Origin: Brachionus rotundiformis
Taxonomy: Eukaryota; Rotifera; Eurotatoria; Ploima; Brachionidae
Length of the DNA stretch: 64,000 nt
NCBI GenBank assembly: GCA_016802295.1
Contig: JAESIW010000020.1
Span: 1,361,502-1,425,501 of the forward strand
Reading direction: 5' to 3'
Shown here: positions 1 through 12,790 of the stretch, piece after piece
Layout of the letters: each line of letters begins with the position of its first letter
Numbering within the stretch: the stretch's first letter is position 1
The notes under the pieces: generated by a model
The model's input: only the letters and a program-made list of their open reading frames with translations
Database searches by the model: none
What the model was told of the DNA's origin: nothing
Translations under genes and position numbers: made by a program

Positions 1-2518
1 AATGATTGGTAACATGTTCGTGGGAGACGAGGAAAAAAGACGCTTGCTAACCATAGATGACTCCATTTTAATTGTTTTCTATGAAGCTATTCATTTAAAT
101 AGAAATTTTATCTCTACTCTAACTCATGCAGCCACAGATTGTATTCAAATAAATTCTACTTTGGTCGAGTCTTCCTTGCCAAGCGAGTCTCAAAATCCAG
201 ATAAACAAAATAATCCGAATGATATGCGCCTTTTGAACCCATTATCATTATCTTCTAATATAACACTCTCTCAAAATAATCTACCTGATTCAGATCTAAA
301 TTTGGTGGAAAATCCTCCAGGAAATTTGATGGTCATTTTCCTGCAAGCATGCTCATCAGTTTTACATCAAACAAAAATTGAATCCAGTAATGTTTATGAT
401 ACAACCAAATTGTTTTTGCTTATATTGCAGTGTATAAGCGAAGATCAATATGCCAACTCATTACTTCATGATCCAAATTTAGTTTATAGTGTTTTCCTTT
501 ACAAGGCGGTAATTGAAAAAAAAATAATCTAAAACAAAAGTAATTTTCTTTAAAGAAATTGAGGCATAGAAAATTAGCCATGGAAAAAGCTCCACCAAGC
601 CGTTCATTGGCATGCTCAATTCTGGATTTGATGATTGAGTTTATTCAAAGTCATTTGATGAAAAACTTTCCATTCGAGCTCTATTTGTAAGCGATTTATA
701 TTTAATTACCTAAAATTATCTAAATTTTAGGCAATTTAATTTTCCTAAAATTAAAAAAAAAATTTATCACTTTTTCATAATTTTTTTCAAACAAGATATT
801 AAAAGGGATAACCAACGATCGGGAGTTTTTTCCCATAATAAAAGAATATATAATTTTGATTAAAACTCCAAGACGAGTCTTGAAAATGATTTTTTTCGCT
901 AAATTAAAATGTAATAATTTTTTAAGTGAAATTTAATTTTACCAGGTGTTTTTTAAAAAGGCGAATCTTTTTATAGAGATGAATTTTTTAATTTAAGTTT
1001 GTTAATTTCCTTGATTTTTTTGAAAAACATAAACTAAACAAAAATTTTTATTTCCTTTTAATATAATGTTATATATATACATAATAATTATTTGCTACCT
1101 AGACTATAGAAAATTGAATATTGTTTCTCATATTTACAATTCTTAATTAAAACATTAAAAATTCTTAATGAATTGGTGATTTTCAGAACTAAAGTTTATT
1201 TTTAATTACTTATATTTATTTAAAATATTTATATTTATGCGTATAATACTTCTCAATTGAAAAATAGAATCCTTTCTTTTAAATATACAAATCAGATTTC
1301 AATAGCTTAAACTTATTTTAAAATAAAATATTGTTTTAAAAGTGAACAAAAATCAAGCTTATAAAGATTTCTGCAAACTTGTTTTGTTATTAAAAAAAAT
1401 CAAAGAATTTTTACAATTATTTTTAAAGGATGTCTGTAGGAATCATACAAAGATTAATGTGCTACCAGAAAAAGTATCGAATACGACTTGATTTTAATTG
1501 GCAAAATTTATGGAATAGTAAGTTTAAAAACCAATTATGTTTTTCAATATATTTTTGTTTCCCAAAAGCTTATTTATAAAAAGAAAACATATTAAGATAA
1601 ATTAATAATTTTAATTCCTTAATTAAATTGAGAATTAAAAATAAAAAAATATGTGCAACTAATATTGTCTATTTTAACAAAAAAACCCTTATGCATTGAA
1701 AATATTAATCTTTTAAAATAATCAGTTTCAAGGATATTAAAAGCATTCAGATCGATAAAAATCAATTACTTAACTTTTTTTTAAGGTTTGATAAATGTAG
1801 TAAAATTTCTTACAACCTATGAGTCTGCATTAATTTCCAAAGGACACAATATATTTCAACTCTATTCAAAGGTAATTAATAAATTAAAATTTGTTTTTTT
1901 ATTATTCAATGTAATTTTTAGATAATCATTATATTAAACATTTTTATTACATATGGCGATGCTTTTTTACCAAACGCAGAGACATATGACTATCTTTATT
2001 ATGATATAATGAGAATGAGACAAGTCTTTGATAATTTATTATCTTTATGTAAAATTTATTTATTTATTGATAAAAAAATATAATTTTCTTTAATTAGTAA
2101 ACCGCTCTGTTTCCTCTGTTGACCATAAAGAATATGCAGTTAGAGTTTATAACCAATTGTGTAATGTAAAATCAATTATAAATCATTTTACGCCAAGAAT
2201 AGATGCTTGGTCAACCAACAACCATGTTCAGTCACTTACGGAGCAACAGGTTTTGGAAATAGTTAGGACAAATTATGATTCTTTGACGCTAAAACTTGAA
2301 GATGATCTTGACCAATATGATCGATACCAAGAAAATCCTCAAGAAACAAATTTCTTTATAAATTTGGTAAGTTGGTATTTAAGCAAAAATTTTATTTTTA
2401 TTTTCAACAACATTCAAAGACTAAAAGAATTATAAACGACACCAGATCGCAGATCAGCCATGTCAGCAAATTTGATCAAGTAAACATACTGGCCTTGACA
2501 AATTCAACCACATATTAA
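1..2518 (+). CDS. ARMH3: ARMH3 (C10orf76-like) armadillo-like helical protein, C-terminal part
   Basis: C-terminal part of an armadillo-like helical-domain protein; the 5' end lies outside the window. Exons: <2-508, 556-686, 1429-1517, 1786-1871, 1922-2048, 2098-2366, 2420-2518, with all junctions in phase (introns 47, 742, 268, 50, 49 and 53 nt). About 435 residues are visible. Family-typical stretches include EDQYAN, MCYQKK, FITYGDAFLP and YDSLTLKLEDDLDQYDRY, in the same order as in vertebrate ARMH3. In vertebrates the protein acts at the Golgi with GBF1 and PI4KB and is used by some enteroviruses; that role is family knowledge. The last exon (2420-2518) diverges from the vertebrate C-terminus, so the final 30 or so residues are less certain. 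The reading frame runs off the left edge; the ATG at position 2 is probably internal. Confidence 0.88.
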
Positions 2519-3592
2519 TTTATTGTAATGTGTAAATAGAATTAAATTTATCTCTAAGTAGATTTGTTCAACTTGATATTTCAAGTATTATGGTTTAAAT
2601 TTTAACTGATAATTTTAAAAAATTTGATTAAAAAAATCAATAAAATTTAAAAATCGAACTATTTGTTGATAAACATTTTTTATTTCAAAACAAATGATTA
2701 ATCGAGAAAATTTTACTAAAAATTAAATTAAAATTTAAAACGGCAAACATTTTAAAATAATCACAATTTAAATATATAGGGATTAATAAATAAGCGCACC
2801 TTTGTTTGTTTTCAATAAAAATATAAATCAATCTGAAATTAAAAATCTAATGAAACTATGAAAAAAAGATATCCTTATTAGAAAAATTTTTTTTTATTTA
2901 TTAAAATTTTGATATAAATTAAAGTTGCTAAAATATTAAGAAAAAATCTAAATTTGAAAATATTCAAGTATAGCTGTTTATGTTATTTAAAAATTTGACC
3001 ATATTTTATGTGAGTGTTTTTATTATTTAAAATTATCTAAAATATCTAGTTCATAATTCAAATAAAAAAATTTAAAAAATTTTCACTTTTTGATTTTAAC
3101 AGATTGTAATAATATTTTCTCCATGATTTGTATTTAAATAATATTTATTTTTTTCAAATGATATATATTATTGAATTTTATTTTACCAATGTGGAATTAA
3201 AAAGTCAAATACTAAAAAGACTAGATATTTGTCAAGAATCAAAAGTAAAGAGCCTTCCTTTTCTACAATATTTTACATTTAGATAATTTTAAATAGATTA
3301 AGCCAAACAACAAAATTTAAACAAGCTCTCTTTATCATTTAAGCGTTTTTGCTTAAGAAAAAAAGGCTTGGCTTTTTTCTAATTTTAATGCAAAATATAA
3401 ACTTTCACTGTATTAAATAAAGAATTTGAAATTTTAGCTGCGTCAAAAAAATGAACTAAATTTTGTTTGAAGCTTTGAAAATATTATAAATAAATTCAGG
3501 TACATCAATAAGTTTTGATATATAAGCTTTATTAAATTTTAGACTTGTTTAATAAAAAAGACCTCTACGGCAATTGAGGACCGTCGGTCAAA
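2519..3592. other. AT-rich intergenic/5' flanking DNA
   Basis: No supportable ORF or RNA gene here, only A/T homopolymer-rich sequence. An acceptor-like T-rich AG at 3541-3542 lies about 50 nt before the NNT start codon. It may be the end of a 5'-UTR intron. Confidence 0.5.
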
Positions 3593-6500
3593 ATGTCCTA
3601 TGGATTTAAGCGTGCCTCCCGTGTTCTAATGAACAACGGTGGTCACTTATATGAAAAAAATTACTCACTTGTCCTTCGAGTAAATCCGAAGATAACCTCA
3701 ATTAAAATATTCAATTCTACTAAAGCAGAGCCAGAAGGTATATCGTACAAAAATTTGACAATTGGAGTTCCCAAAGAGACTTTTTTGAATGAGAGACGAG
3801 TTGCGATAACTCCAGCAGTTACGCAAACATTGGTCAAAAAAGGCTTCAAAGTTTTGGTTGAAGATAATGCGGGAGCTTTGGCCAAATTTCCAAATAGTCA
3901 ATATGAAGCATCGGGTGCCACTGTGACTCAATCAAAAGATATTTACTCATCCTCTAATATACTTCTTAAAGTCAGACCTCCAACTCTTGAAGTAGAATGC
4001 AAAATTAATATTATTATTATTTACTAATTTATTAATTTAAAAATAATTAAGGAAATCCCTAGTTTGAAAAATGATACAAATTTGATTAGTTTTTTCTATC
4101 CTGCTCAGAATAAGCATTTAATTGAAGAACTTAAGAAAAAAAATATAACTCTCTTTGCCATGGATTGTGTGCCACGAATCAGTCGAGCTCAGGTTTTTGA
4201 TGCCCTGAGCTCAATGGCCAACATAGCTGGATACAAAGCCGTGTTAGAAGCGGCAAATAACTTCGGTCGCTTTCTCACAGGACAAATAACTGCTGCTGGT
4301 AAAGTACCTCCATGTAAAGTAATGGTTATTGGTGGAGGTGTAGCTGGCTTGAGTGCAATTGGAACGGCTCGAAATATGGGAGCTATTGTGAGAGCTTTTG
4401 ATACTAGATCGGCTGTCAAAGAGCAAGTTCAGTCGATGGGAGCTGAATTTTTGGAGATTAATCTAAAGGAAGAGGGAGAAGGACAAGGTGGATATGCTAA
4501 AGAAATGTCAAAGGAGTTTATAGAAGCAGAAATGGCACTTTTTGCCAAACAATGCAAAGGTAATTAATCAAATGTTAAATTTTTGTCTAAATATTTTTTT
4601 AATAAAATTAGAAATTGACATTTTAATAACAACCGCCTTGATACCTGGAAAACCAGCGCCAAAATTAATTTCTAAAGCAATGGTTGAATCAATGAAACCG
4701 GGGTCAGTTGTTGTTGATTTGGCTGCAGAAGCCGGTGGCAATATTGAGACTACCCGACCGGGAGAACTATATGTTTACAAAGATGTTGTTCATATTGGAT
4801 ACACTGATTTGCCATCGCGTTTACCAACACAATCAAGCACTTTGTATGCAAACAATATATCAAAATTTTTATTATCAATTGGTAAAGAAGATCATTTCAA
4901 CATTGATTTAAATGATGAAGTTGTTCGAGGAAGCATAATTCTCAATCGAGGTGATTTAATGTGGCCACCTCCAAAGGTAGAGCAAGTGGTTCAAACAGAA
5001 ACACCAAAACAAATAAAACAAGAGCAAGTTAAAAAAATATTAACTGATGCTGATTACTTTAGAAAATATTTAAAAGACTCTTTAGTCTATACGACAGGTT
5101 TGAGTGGTTTGATTGGGATGAGTTTAATATCCCCGAACCCAGCATTTGCCAATATGATAACAACATTTGCCCTGTCAGGAATTGTTGGTTATCACACAGT
5201 CTGGTCAGTAACACCAGCATTACACTCACCATTAATGTCGGTAACCAATGCTATCTCTGGCATCACTGCTGCTGGTGGTCTTTTACTTATGGGTGGTGGC
5301 TATTTTCCATCTACTACAGCGCAATGGTTAGCAATGAGTGCTGCTTTTATTTCTTCGATTAACATCACTGGAGGTTTTATAATCACGCAGAGAATGTTAG
5401 ATATGTTCAAAAGACCTACAGGTAGATTTTGTTAAAATAATTTTTTTAAAATTAATTCTTAGAATTATTAAGATCCTAAGGAATTTAATTACTTGTATGG
5501 TATACCGGCATTGGGCTCGTTGGCGACTTATGGTTATGGAATAACCCATGGATTTGATGATACAACCAATTTGGCTTATTTGGCCGCATCTCTGTGCTGT
5601 GTTGGTGCCCTTGGTGGTCTAAGTTCACAGCCATCAGCCCGCTTAGGAAATGCTTTAGGTATCATTGGTGTAAGCACAGGACTTGCAGCTACCTTAGGTC
5701 AGCTAAACATAAATACAGAATTAGCCGCTCAAATGGGTGCTACTCTTGGTCTTGGTGGCATAATTGGAGCAATTATTGCTAAGAAAATTCCAATTACAGG
5801 TTAATGTTAAAAATTGATAAAAATTAAATTATAATTTGTTTTTTATTATTATTAGACCTTCCACAGCTGGTTGCTGCTTTTCATAGTTTTGTCGGAGCTG
5901 CTGCTGTATTGACTTGTGTGTCGCATTTTATGTCCGAGGCAAGTCATTTAGCAAGCGATCCAGCTGCGTCAGTAATCAAAACATCACTTTTCCTAGGAAC
6001 TTTTATTGGAGCTATTACATGGACTGGTAGCTTGGTAGCATACGGAAAACTTCAAGGCGTTCTAAATTCAAATCCACTGCTTCTTCCTGGAAGACATGTC
6101 TTAAATACGGCCTTGTTAGCCTCTAATGTTGGCGCTCTTGGATGGTACTTGAATACTGATGATACTACTATAGGTTTGGCTATTTTAGGTGCAACAACTC
6201 TCCTTTCATCTACCATGGGAGTTACTTTAACTTCGGCTATTGGTGGCGCAGATATGCCTGTGGTAATAACAGTCTTAAATAGCTATTCTGGCTGGGCCTT
6301 ATGTGCTGAAGGATTCATGCTTAACAATAATCTAATGACAATAGTTGGAGCTTTGATTGGTTCTAGTGGAGCCATTTTATCCTATATCATGTGTAAAGCT
6401 ATGAACCGTTCATTACCAAATGTTATTCTAGGTGGATATGGTACTGATTCCACAGGAACTGGTAAAGCTATGGAAATAACTGGAACTCATACAGAAATAA

Positions 6501-7024
6501 AAGCTGATCAAGCAGTTGACTATTTGAAAGAGGCCCAGAATATAATTATAACCCCAGGTTATGGTTTGTGCGTGGCTAAAGCTCAATATCCAATTGCAGA
6601 AATGGTAGAGTTATTGAGAAAAAAAGGAAAAAATGTTAAGTTTGCTATTCATCCAGTTGCCGGTCGTATGCCAGGTCAATTGAATGTACTTTTAGCAGAG
6701 GCTGGCGTTCCTTATGATATTGTTCATGAAATGGAGGAAGTTAATGATGAATTCAAGGAAACAGATTTGACATTGGTAATTGGAGCAAATGACACTGTTA
6801 ATTCGGCTGCTGAAGAAGATCCAAATTCAATAATAGCAGGAATGCCTGTTTTAAAAGTATGGAATTCCAAACAAGTAATTGTAATGAAGAGAAGTTTAGG
6901 TGTTGGTTACGCTGCAGTTGATAATCCAGTATTTTTCAAACCAAATACAGCAATGTTGCTTGGTGATGCCAAAAAAACATGTGATGCTTTATTGAGCAGA
7001 ATCAAACAGGATTATGAAATTTAG
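3593..7024 (+). CDS. NNT: NAD(P) transhydrogenase, mitochondrial (proton-translocating)
   Basis: Inner-mitochondrial-membrane enzyme that uses the proton gradient to move hydride from NADH to NADP+, supplying matrix NADPH. Five exons: 3593-3991, 4052-4559, 4612-5421, 5473-5799, 5856-7024. Introns are 60, 52, 51 and 56 nt, and splicing is in phase throughout. The product is 1070 aa, close to the roughly 1086 aa of the mammalian enzyme. Domain I (alanine-dehydrogenase-like) starts near residue 55, with GVPKE and, near residue 225, the NAD-binding GGGVAG followed by AFDTR. Domain II is a multi-helix membrane region from about residue 490 (MLDMFKRPT, ADMPVVITVLNSYSGWALCAEG). Domain III ends the protein with the NADP site (GYGLCVAKAQYPIAE, GANDTVNSAAEEDPNSIIAG, KRSLGVGYA). 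The basic, hydroxylated N-terminus fits a matrix-targeting peptide. All three domains sit in one chain, the animal arrangement. Nothing appears broken. Confidence 0.97.
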
Positions 7025-7984
7025 ACTAAAATAATAAGAATTAGATTTTGATTATTAGTTTTAATTTATATTTACGAAAAATTTAACTGTATAAAAACCA
7101 TTTTAGAATTTGAGTTTTATTCAAAATGAAATTCATAAAGATTACTTATGCTAAGAAATTTTTTTCTTTTTAATTGACTTGAAAATTTTCAAAAAGCTGT
7201 CTTATTATAGTAAAGCAACTTATATCTTTACACTATGTGTGAAATCTTTAGTAACTTTTTATGGTAAAGTTTGCTTTGAGGACACATAAGATGCTTAAAC
7301 TATGATATGTTTTTTAAAACAATTGGTCTTAACCAGCGCTGAAAGAAATTTAAACTAAATTCTGTCATGATATTTAAAAAATTAATAAATTAAGCATTAA
7401 AAGCCTAATATATTAAATAATTCACATTTCAAATATTAAATTTTAAATTTTATTGACCTATAATAAAAGCTTTTAATTTAAAGGAAAGCAACTACAGAAA
7501 AATTACATAACTTCTAAAATTAGCATAGTAGAAGATAACCGAATGCTGAAAAATGTTTGAATCTGTTGGAAAAAACTTGAACAGGAGTCAAATTGTATAA
7601 AATATTCCTTCAAAAATCATAGGATAATATAATACCAAAATCATAAAAAAATTATTTATTTAAATTAATACTTTTGCACTTTATCATTAAATTCAATCGT
7701 CATCATTAATGTGCCAATTTGTCTTCATTTAATTTTTTTAATGAATTTAAAGAAAAATTAATAAAATTTTTTAAAATAAAACATTAATGCAAAAACAAAG
7801 AATTTTCTTGATGCATCATCAATGAGGAGTGATACATTTCAATTTTAATTTTATGAATATTTTTATTTAATAAGAAAATTTAATGTCTACAATTATTTAT
7901 TATTTATTACAACATACTTATATTAGAACATAATTTAATTTATGATAACTGAAAATTTTTATGATATTAATATATTAATAGATA
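7025..7984. other. Intergenic, 3' flank of NNT
   Basis: No gene recognised. A/T-rich sequence with scattered short ORFs that have no coding character. Confidence 0.5.
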
Positions 7985-8900
7985 TTAATAATAATAATAT
8001 ATATAGACTCGGAGGTGGCCTACTAGGAGGTCACCTATGGTAGCCCCTTGCACATAACTTCTATGATAAAAAATAATTAAATACAATTATTAAATATATT
8101 TAGTGATTAATTGTTATTCAGACATATGTTAGATTAATTATTTATAGTATCTTTGAATTACAGTGGGTCTTCCTCGACAATTACTTATTATTAAATATCC
8201 CTTTTTGAGTCATATCTAATAATTAAATCTAACTGTCATTTACATTTGTACCTATTTTTTTACCTTTGCTTTTAAAAAATTATTAAAAGAACTTAGTCAA
8301 TTAAATCGAATTTATTAGAATCTCCTCTGAGTTACTTAAGTAATTGAAAAAAATTTCAATATATTTTAAAAATATGTTTTTAAAGACATTTGTGATTAAA
8401 TTATTAAATTTTCTTTTAGTTGTATTAGTATTAAAATAATCTTCTAAGCCATTTATGTAGTTTGTTTTTGAAGCTGTTAATTGATTCTGAATTAATGTAG
8501 TGAAAGAGGCTGTTCCCAATGTTAACCACTAGATTTGTTAAGAAATGATATAGTTGCATGCAATTTTTCACTTCTTCTCTAACACAGCATTTATCTTGTC
8601 TTCTCGAATTATAGTTACGAGAAGTATTCGTTTATTAAATAATTGTATTATATCTCCTCTCTTAAGTCTAAATTTGAGATCAGTTAAGTATAACATTTCG
8701 AGTCCTTTCGAGTAGATATGTTTCCTAAGTGAAAGGATTATCTTGGTCACTTTTCTATCATGGACACCATGAACTCATGGTAAGCACAAAGTAATGTCTT
8801 ACTAGTACTGTATTAATTATTCTTGAAGAATATTTCAAGAACAAGGGACTGAAAGTGATCAAATATGTTTTGAATGAAATCTTGAAATTGCCCTTATTTT
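7985..8900 (-). mobile_element. Degenerate non-LTR retrotransposon (LINE) 3' part
   Basis: The minus strand carries broken pieces typical of the extreme C-terminus of LINE reverse transcriptases. Near 8800-8770 is a stretch ending SSWCP, like the usual VWNP/WCP motif. Near 8660 it reads LKFRLKRGDIIQLF, like the RRxRGDLIExxK motif. Near 8545-8450 the NLVVNxW and INxFKN-type ending is spread over two frames. The frames are interrupted by stops and frameshifts. The minus-strand 3' end is a GC-rich hairpin block (about 8008-8045) followed by an ATT-repeat tail (about 7985-8000). This is a dead insertion with no upstream RT or endonuclease visible. Confidence 0.65.
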
Positions 8901-9624
8901 ATCTAAAAAAATCTTTTTGAAGGAATAAAAATGGAAAAATTCAATCACAAAACCAATTTACTCTGAGAGCACCGAAAGTGCCGATTGTACTGAAAGCCAA
9001 ACAAATTTTATTTATAAAATCCCTCTGAATTTTTTATTTATTATTTTTGTATTTTTTAATTCCTCATTAAAAACATTAATATTTATATTTTTAATTAAAG
9101 TCAAGTCGAATTATTAAAAATTGAAAATTTGATTTTAAATTAAAAAGAATCAAAAAATATTCAATGAATCGAAGAAAAATATAAACAAAATTTAGAAACA
9201 AAAATTTAGCTGCTGATGGATGATGTGAGAATAAAAATACAAATATATTTAATAAGTTTTTATTAATTAGAAGACTAAATTTTGGCTCTTTAGTTTATTT
9301 AAGCTATTCCAAATGTAGACCTTAAATTTTGCATACTGCAAATTTTAAAATAAAAAAGGTTCGTTTATAAATTCAAATACATTTGAAATTTTATTTATAA
9401 AAAAACTCGTGTGCCAAATTTTAGTTATTACTTTTTTTGTTCATATACTTAAATTTTATTCATTTTTAAAATAAAATTTACGAATTTTTAATATTTAAAA
9501 AAAATAAAAACAACAAAAACCACATGGATTTTTACACTTAAACAAAAGTCCTTTCTTAATTTTAAAATAACCAATTTATTAAGATAATTTTAGATAATTA
9601 TTTTTTAGTATTCAAATCGCATAG
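8901..9624. other. Intergenic / NOP56 upstream region
   Basis: No gene seen. The T-rich AG at 9607-9608 lies 16 nt upstream of the NOP56 start and could be a 5'-UTR splice acceptor. Confidence 0.4.
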
Positions 9625-11218
9625 ATGTCTCATTTATATGTGCTCTACGAGCATGCTAGTGGTTATGCATTGTTCCGTGTAAAAGAATTTGAAGAAATTA
9701 GCGCTTTTTTGACACAGGTTGAGCAGAGTGCCTTGGATTTGTCAAAATTCAATTCGGTGGTAAAACTAATTGCTTTCTCACCATTTGTTTCTGGTCTAAA
9801 TGCGTTGGACAATTTGAATTCAGTATCTGAAGGTGTCTTGCATGAAGACCTAAAGTTATTTCTTGACAGCAATTTACCAAAACCAGGCGGTAAAAAGGAC
9901 TCAAAGCTTCAATTAGGAGTAGCAGATTCAAAGATTTCAGCTGCCATTAATGAAACTATTGGTGTTTCTTGTACACATGTTGGTGCAGTACCTGAAATTT
10001 TGCGAGGCATTCGCCAACATTTTCCAAATTTGGTCAAAGGTCTGACTGATAAAAGCCAGGCCAAAGCTCAGCTTGGTCTTGGACACGCTTATTCGAGATC
10101 CAAGGTTAAGTTTAATGTTAACAGAGTAGATAACATGATCATTCAAGCCATCAATTTAATCGACCAGCTGGACAAAGATGTTAATACTTTTTCAATGAGA
10201 ATTCGAGAATGGTACAGCTATCATTTTCCAGAATTGGTTAAGATTGTAACTGATAACAATATGTTTGCTAAAGTGGTTAAGATTGTAAAGAATAGGAAAG
10301 AACTTTCAGATGATGTACTGGAACAGCTTGAAGAAGTCGTGATGGACTCTGCCAAAGCGCAAGCTATTATTGACGCTTCAAAATCTTCCATGGGCATGGA
10401 CATATCACCAATTGATTTGATAAATATTCAGTTATTCGCTTCTAGAGTCATAGATATGTTTGAATATAGAAAAAGATTGCACGAATATCTTCATTCGAAG
10501 ATAAATCAAGTAGCTCCAAATTTGTCTTCATTGATTGGAGATCAGGTAGCTGCTCGTTTGATTTCCCACGCCGGTAGCTTGACCAATTTAGCCAAGTACC
10601 CGGCATCTACAATTCAAATCCTTGGAGCTGAAAAAGCTCTCTTCAGAGCTCTTAAGACCAGAAGTAATACGCCCAAGTATGGCCTGATATTTCATTCAAG
10701 TTTCATCGGACGAGCTGGAACAACTAATAAGGGACGAGTTTCCAGATATTTGGCCAACAAATGTGCCATTGCATCAAGAATTGACTGCTTTGCTGGTAAT
10801 TTTACATTTGGAAAAAAAAGTTTTTTAACTTTTTAATAACTATTGATTAGAAATTCCGACCAATGTTTTCGGAGACTGTTTACAAAGGCAAGTTGAAGAT
10901 AGACTTAAATTTTACGAAAGTGGTACTTTGCCACCAAAAAACGCAGAAGTAATGCAAGATGCTGTTTTAAAAGCCGAAGAGGCCAAAAATGATATAATAA
11001 AAAAAGAGAAAAAGAAAAAGAAAAAAGAGAAAAAAAACAAAAAGAAAGAGGTAGAGAATGATGAAGAAATGGCGGTTGAAGAGAACGGAGTGACCAATGG
11101 CAATGGCAATGGAGTTGAAGAACATTTGGAAGATATGAAATTGGATGAGGATCAAGTAGATGGTGAAGATGAACCACAACCGAAAAAGAAAAAGAAGAAG
11201 AATAAAAAAAGCGAATAA
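9625..11218 (+). CDS. NOP56: Nucleolar protein 56 (box C/D snoRNP core)
   Basis: Core protein of box C/D snoRNPs, which pairs with NOP58 and fibrillarin to guide rRNA 2'-O-methylation in the nucleolus. Two exons, 9625-10795 and 10851-11218 (55-nt intron), give 512 aa. The N-terminal NOP5NT region begins with LYVLYEHASGYALF. The central coiled coil contains SRSKVKFNVNRVDNMI and REWYSYHFPELVKI. The Nop domain carries MGMDISPIDLINI and the highly conserved stretch from HAGSLTNLAKYPAS through GLIFHSSFIGRA. It is followed by NKGRVSRYLANKCAIASRID. The 3' exon encodes FGDCLQRQVEDRL and ends in a Lys/Glu-rich tail with KKKKKKNKKSE, typical of NOP56 and NOP58. NVNRVDNMI and the opening sequence favour NOP56 over NOP58. 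Confidence 0.96.
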
Positions 11219-11739
11219 AAAATAATTTTTTTGTTTCTTTATCTTGGTTTTGAAATAAAAAAAATAAAAAATAAAAAAATAATGTTAACAATAAAGTTAA
11301 TCCAGTTAGTTCATTAAATTTTTTTTAGTTTTTTTGTCATTTTTATAGAAATAAAGTTAAAATTGCTGAATTTTTACTTTAATCCTGAAAATGCTTTGCA
11401 GATAAACAGAAATTTTTGATTGAAAAAACAAAATTAATTTTTTTACACTTAAAAAAGATATTTTTTATTTTAAAGGTTATTCTTTTTTATCCGACCAGTG
11501 TGCATCTATTTTTTTTAAACTTAAATTCATTAAATTAATTATAAAATATTTAAATGTAAAAATTAAAAATTAATTATCTGATTCTTTAGATTTTAGAAAA
11601 AAAAATAAACTGAAATTTAAAAATTCAAATTTTGTACATAGCATCAACTATTTTGCGTGAATTGAAATAAAAAAGAAATTTAAATTTAAAGCTATTTTAA
11701 GGCTGTTGATACAGAACCACATATACGCCTTAATAAACT
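11219..11739. other. NOP56 3' flank
   Basis: AT-rich. Several AATAAA-type poly(A) signals cluster at about 11250-11280, just after the NOP56 stop. No other gene. Confidence 0.5.
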
Positions 11740-12790
11740 CCGTGCCTATGGACTTAGTTAATTAGTTTGAAGATTTTTGGAGCAACAGAACGCAGCGTGC
11801 TGTACTGGAAATTCTCTCCGAATAGTCCCTCAAGGGTCTGCTCTTGGTCCAATTTTTTTCATTTTTTACATAAATGTTTTGTGAATTGATACTGATTTGG
11901 GGCATGTGTGCTAAAAATGTAAAGTTATGCATTTTGGAAGACTTAATGAGAAGCATAAGCACATAGCTCATACCAATGAAGAGAGTGAGGACGTAGCACT
12001 GAGAGAGATTTGGGCGTGATGGTATCATTTTATTTAAAGTGGACTGCTCAAGTAAAAAGTGCAAAAGCAAACGAGATACTAGGAATTCTTAAAAAATTTT
12101 ATCAGATTTTAAAGCAATTTAAATAAGATTATTGATTATTTTGTTGTTTTATGTGTAAATATTTTACGATATCATTACTATATTAAAATGAATAATTAAA
12201 ATTTTGAGATTTTTTGAATGATTAAAAGTAAATTGATGAGTTTAATTATGGCATTTAGTCTATAAGAATTTTTATATTTGAAAATTTTCTAATTAAAAAA
12301 AAAATCTACTTATATTAATTTGAATTTAGTTTTTATTTGAGATGAAAATTTTAAACTAGTTAAATGACAGTAAATTTGGTACTTTTTGGTCAGATTTTAC
12401 AACAATTTAAAAAAGATTTTGTTGTTTTATGTGTAAATATTGGTGAAAATGAGCTAAACCAAACTAAGTGGAAGGCGAGTGAGAGGAGATTTTATTGAAT
12501 TGTACGAATAAGCAAGTAGATTGGAAAATTCCAAGCTAACAAGAGTTCCTATATTTATATCAGAATAGAAGAGAGCAATATTAAGAGGCAATCGTTTGAG
12601 AATCTACAGGGAGAGATTTTCTTAGAAATTGAGAAACAATTTGCCAGTGCAGTGACAACCAGACATTTTTTTTTTTTAAATTGAGTGGTCCTACAATGGA
12701 ACAGATTGCCTGATAGTGATAGTGTTGAAAAGTCCATATCCACGGAAGTCTTCGAGGCCGCACAACTAACTATTGGCCTCAAACACTAAA
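11740..12790 (+). mobile_element. Degenerate LINE reverse-transcriptase C-terminal remnant
   Basis: Translating the plus strand across frames shows, in the order expected of a LINE ORF2 C-terminus: LKGLLLVQFF (ancestral 'QGSVLGPLLF', about 11830); CKVMHFGR followed by LNEKHKH (about 11916-11960); ERDLGV then LKWTAQVKSAKANEILGIL (about 12000-12090); ERxRGDFIELYE (about 12480-12510); and WSYNGTDCLI/WNRLPD (about 12690-12715). Many stops and frameshifts show that it is dead. The 12120-12440 stretch contains a duplicated short segment (GTTGTTTTATGTGTAAATAT at about 12140 and about 12420). This suggests an internal duplication or two nested copies. Confidence 0.75.

Noticed and set aside
10905..11291. 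128-aa minus-strand ORF rich in Phe/Ser/Leu
   Set aside because: It is the antisense shadow of the Lys/Glu-rich NOP56 tail (AAG/AAA codons read backwards).
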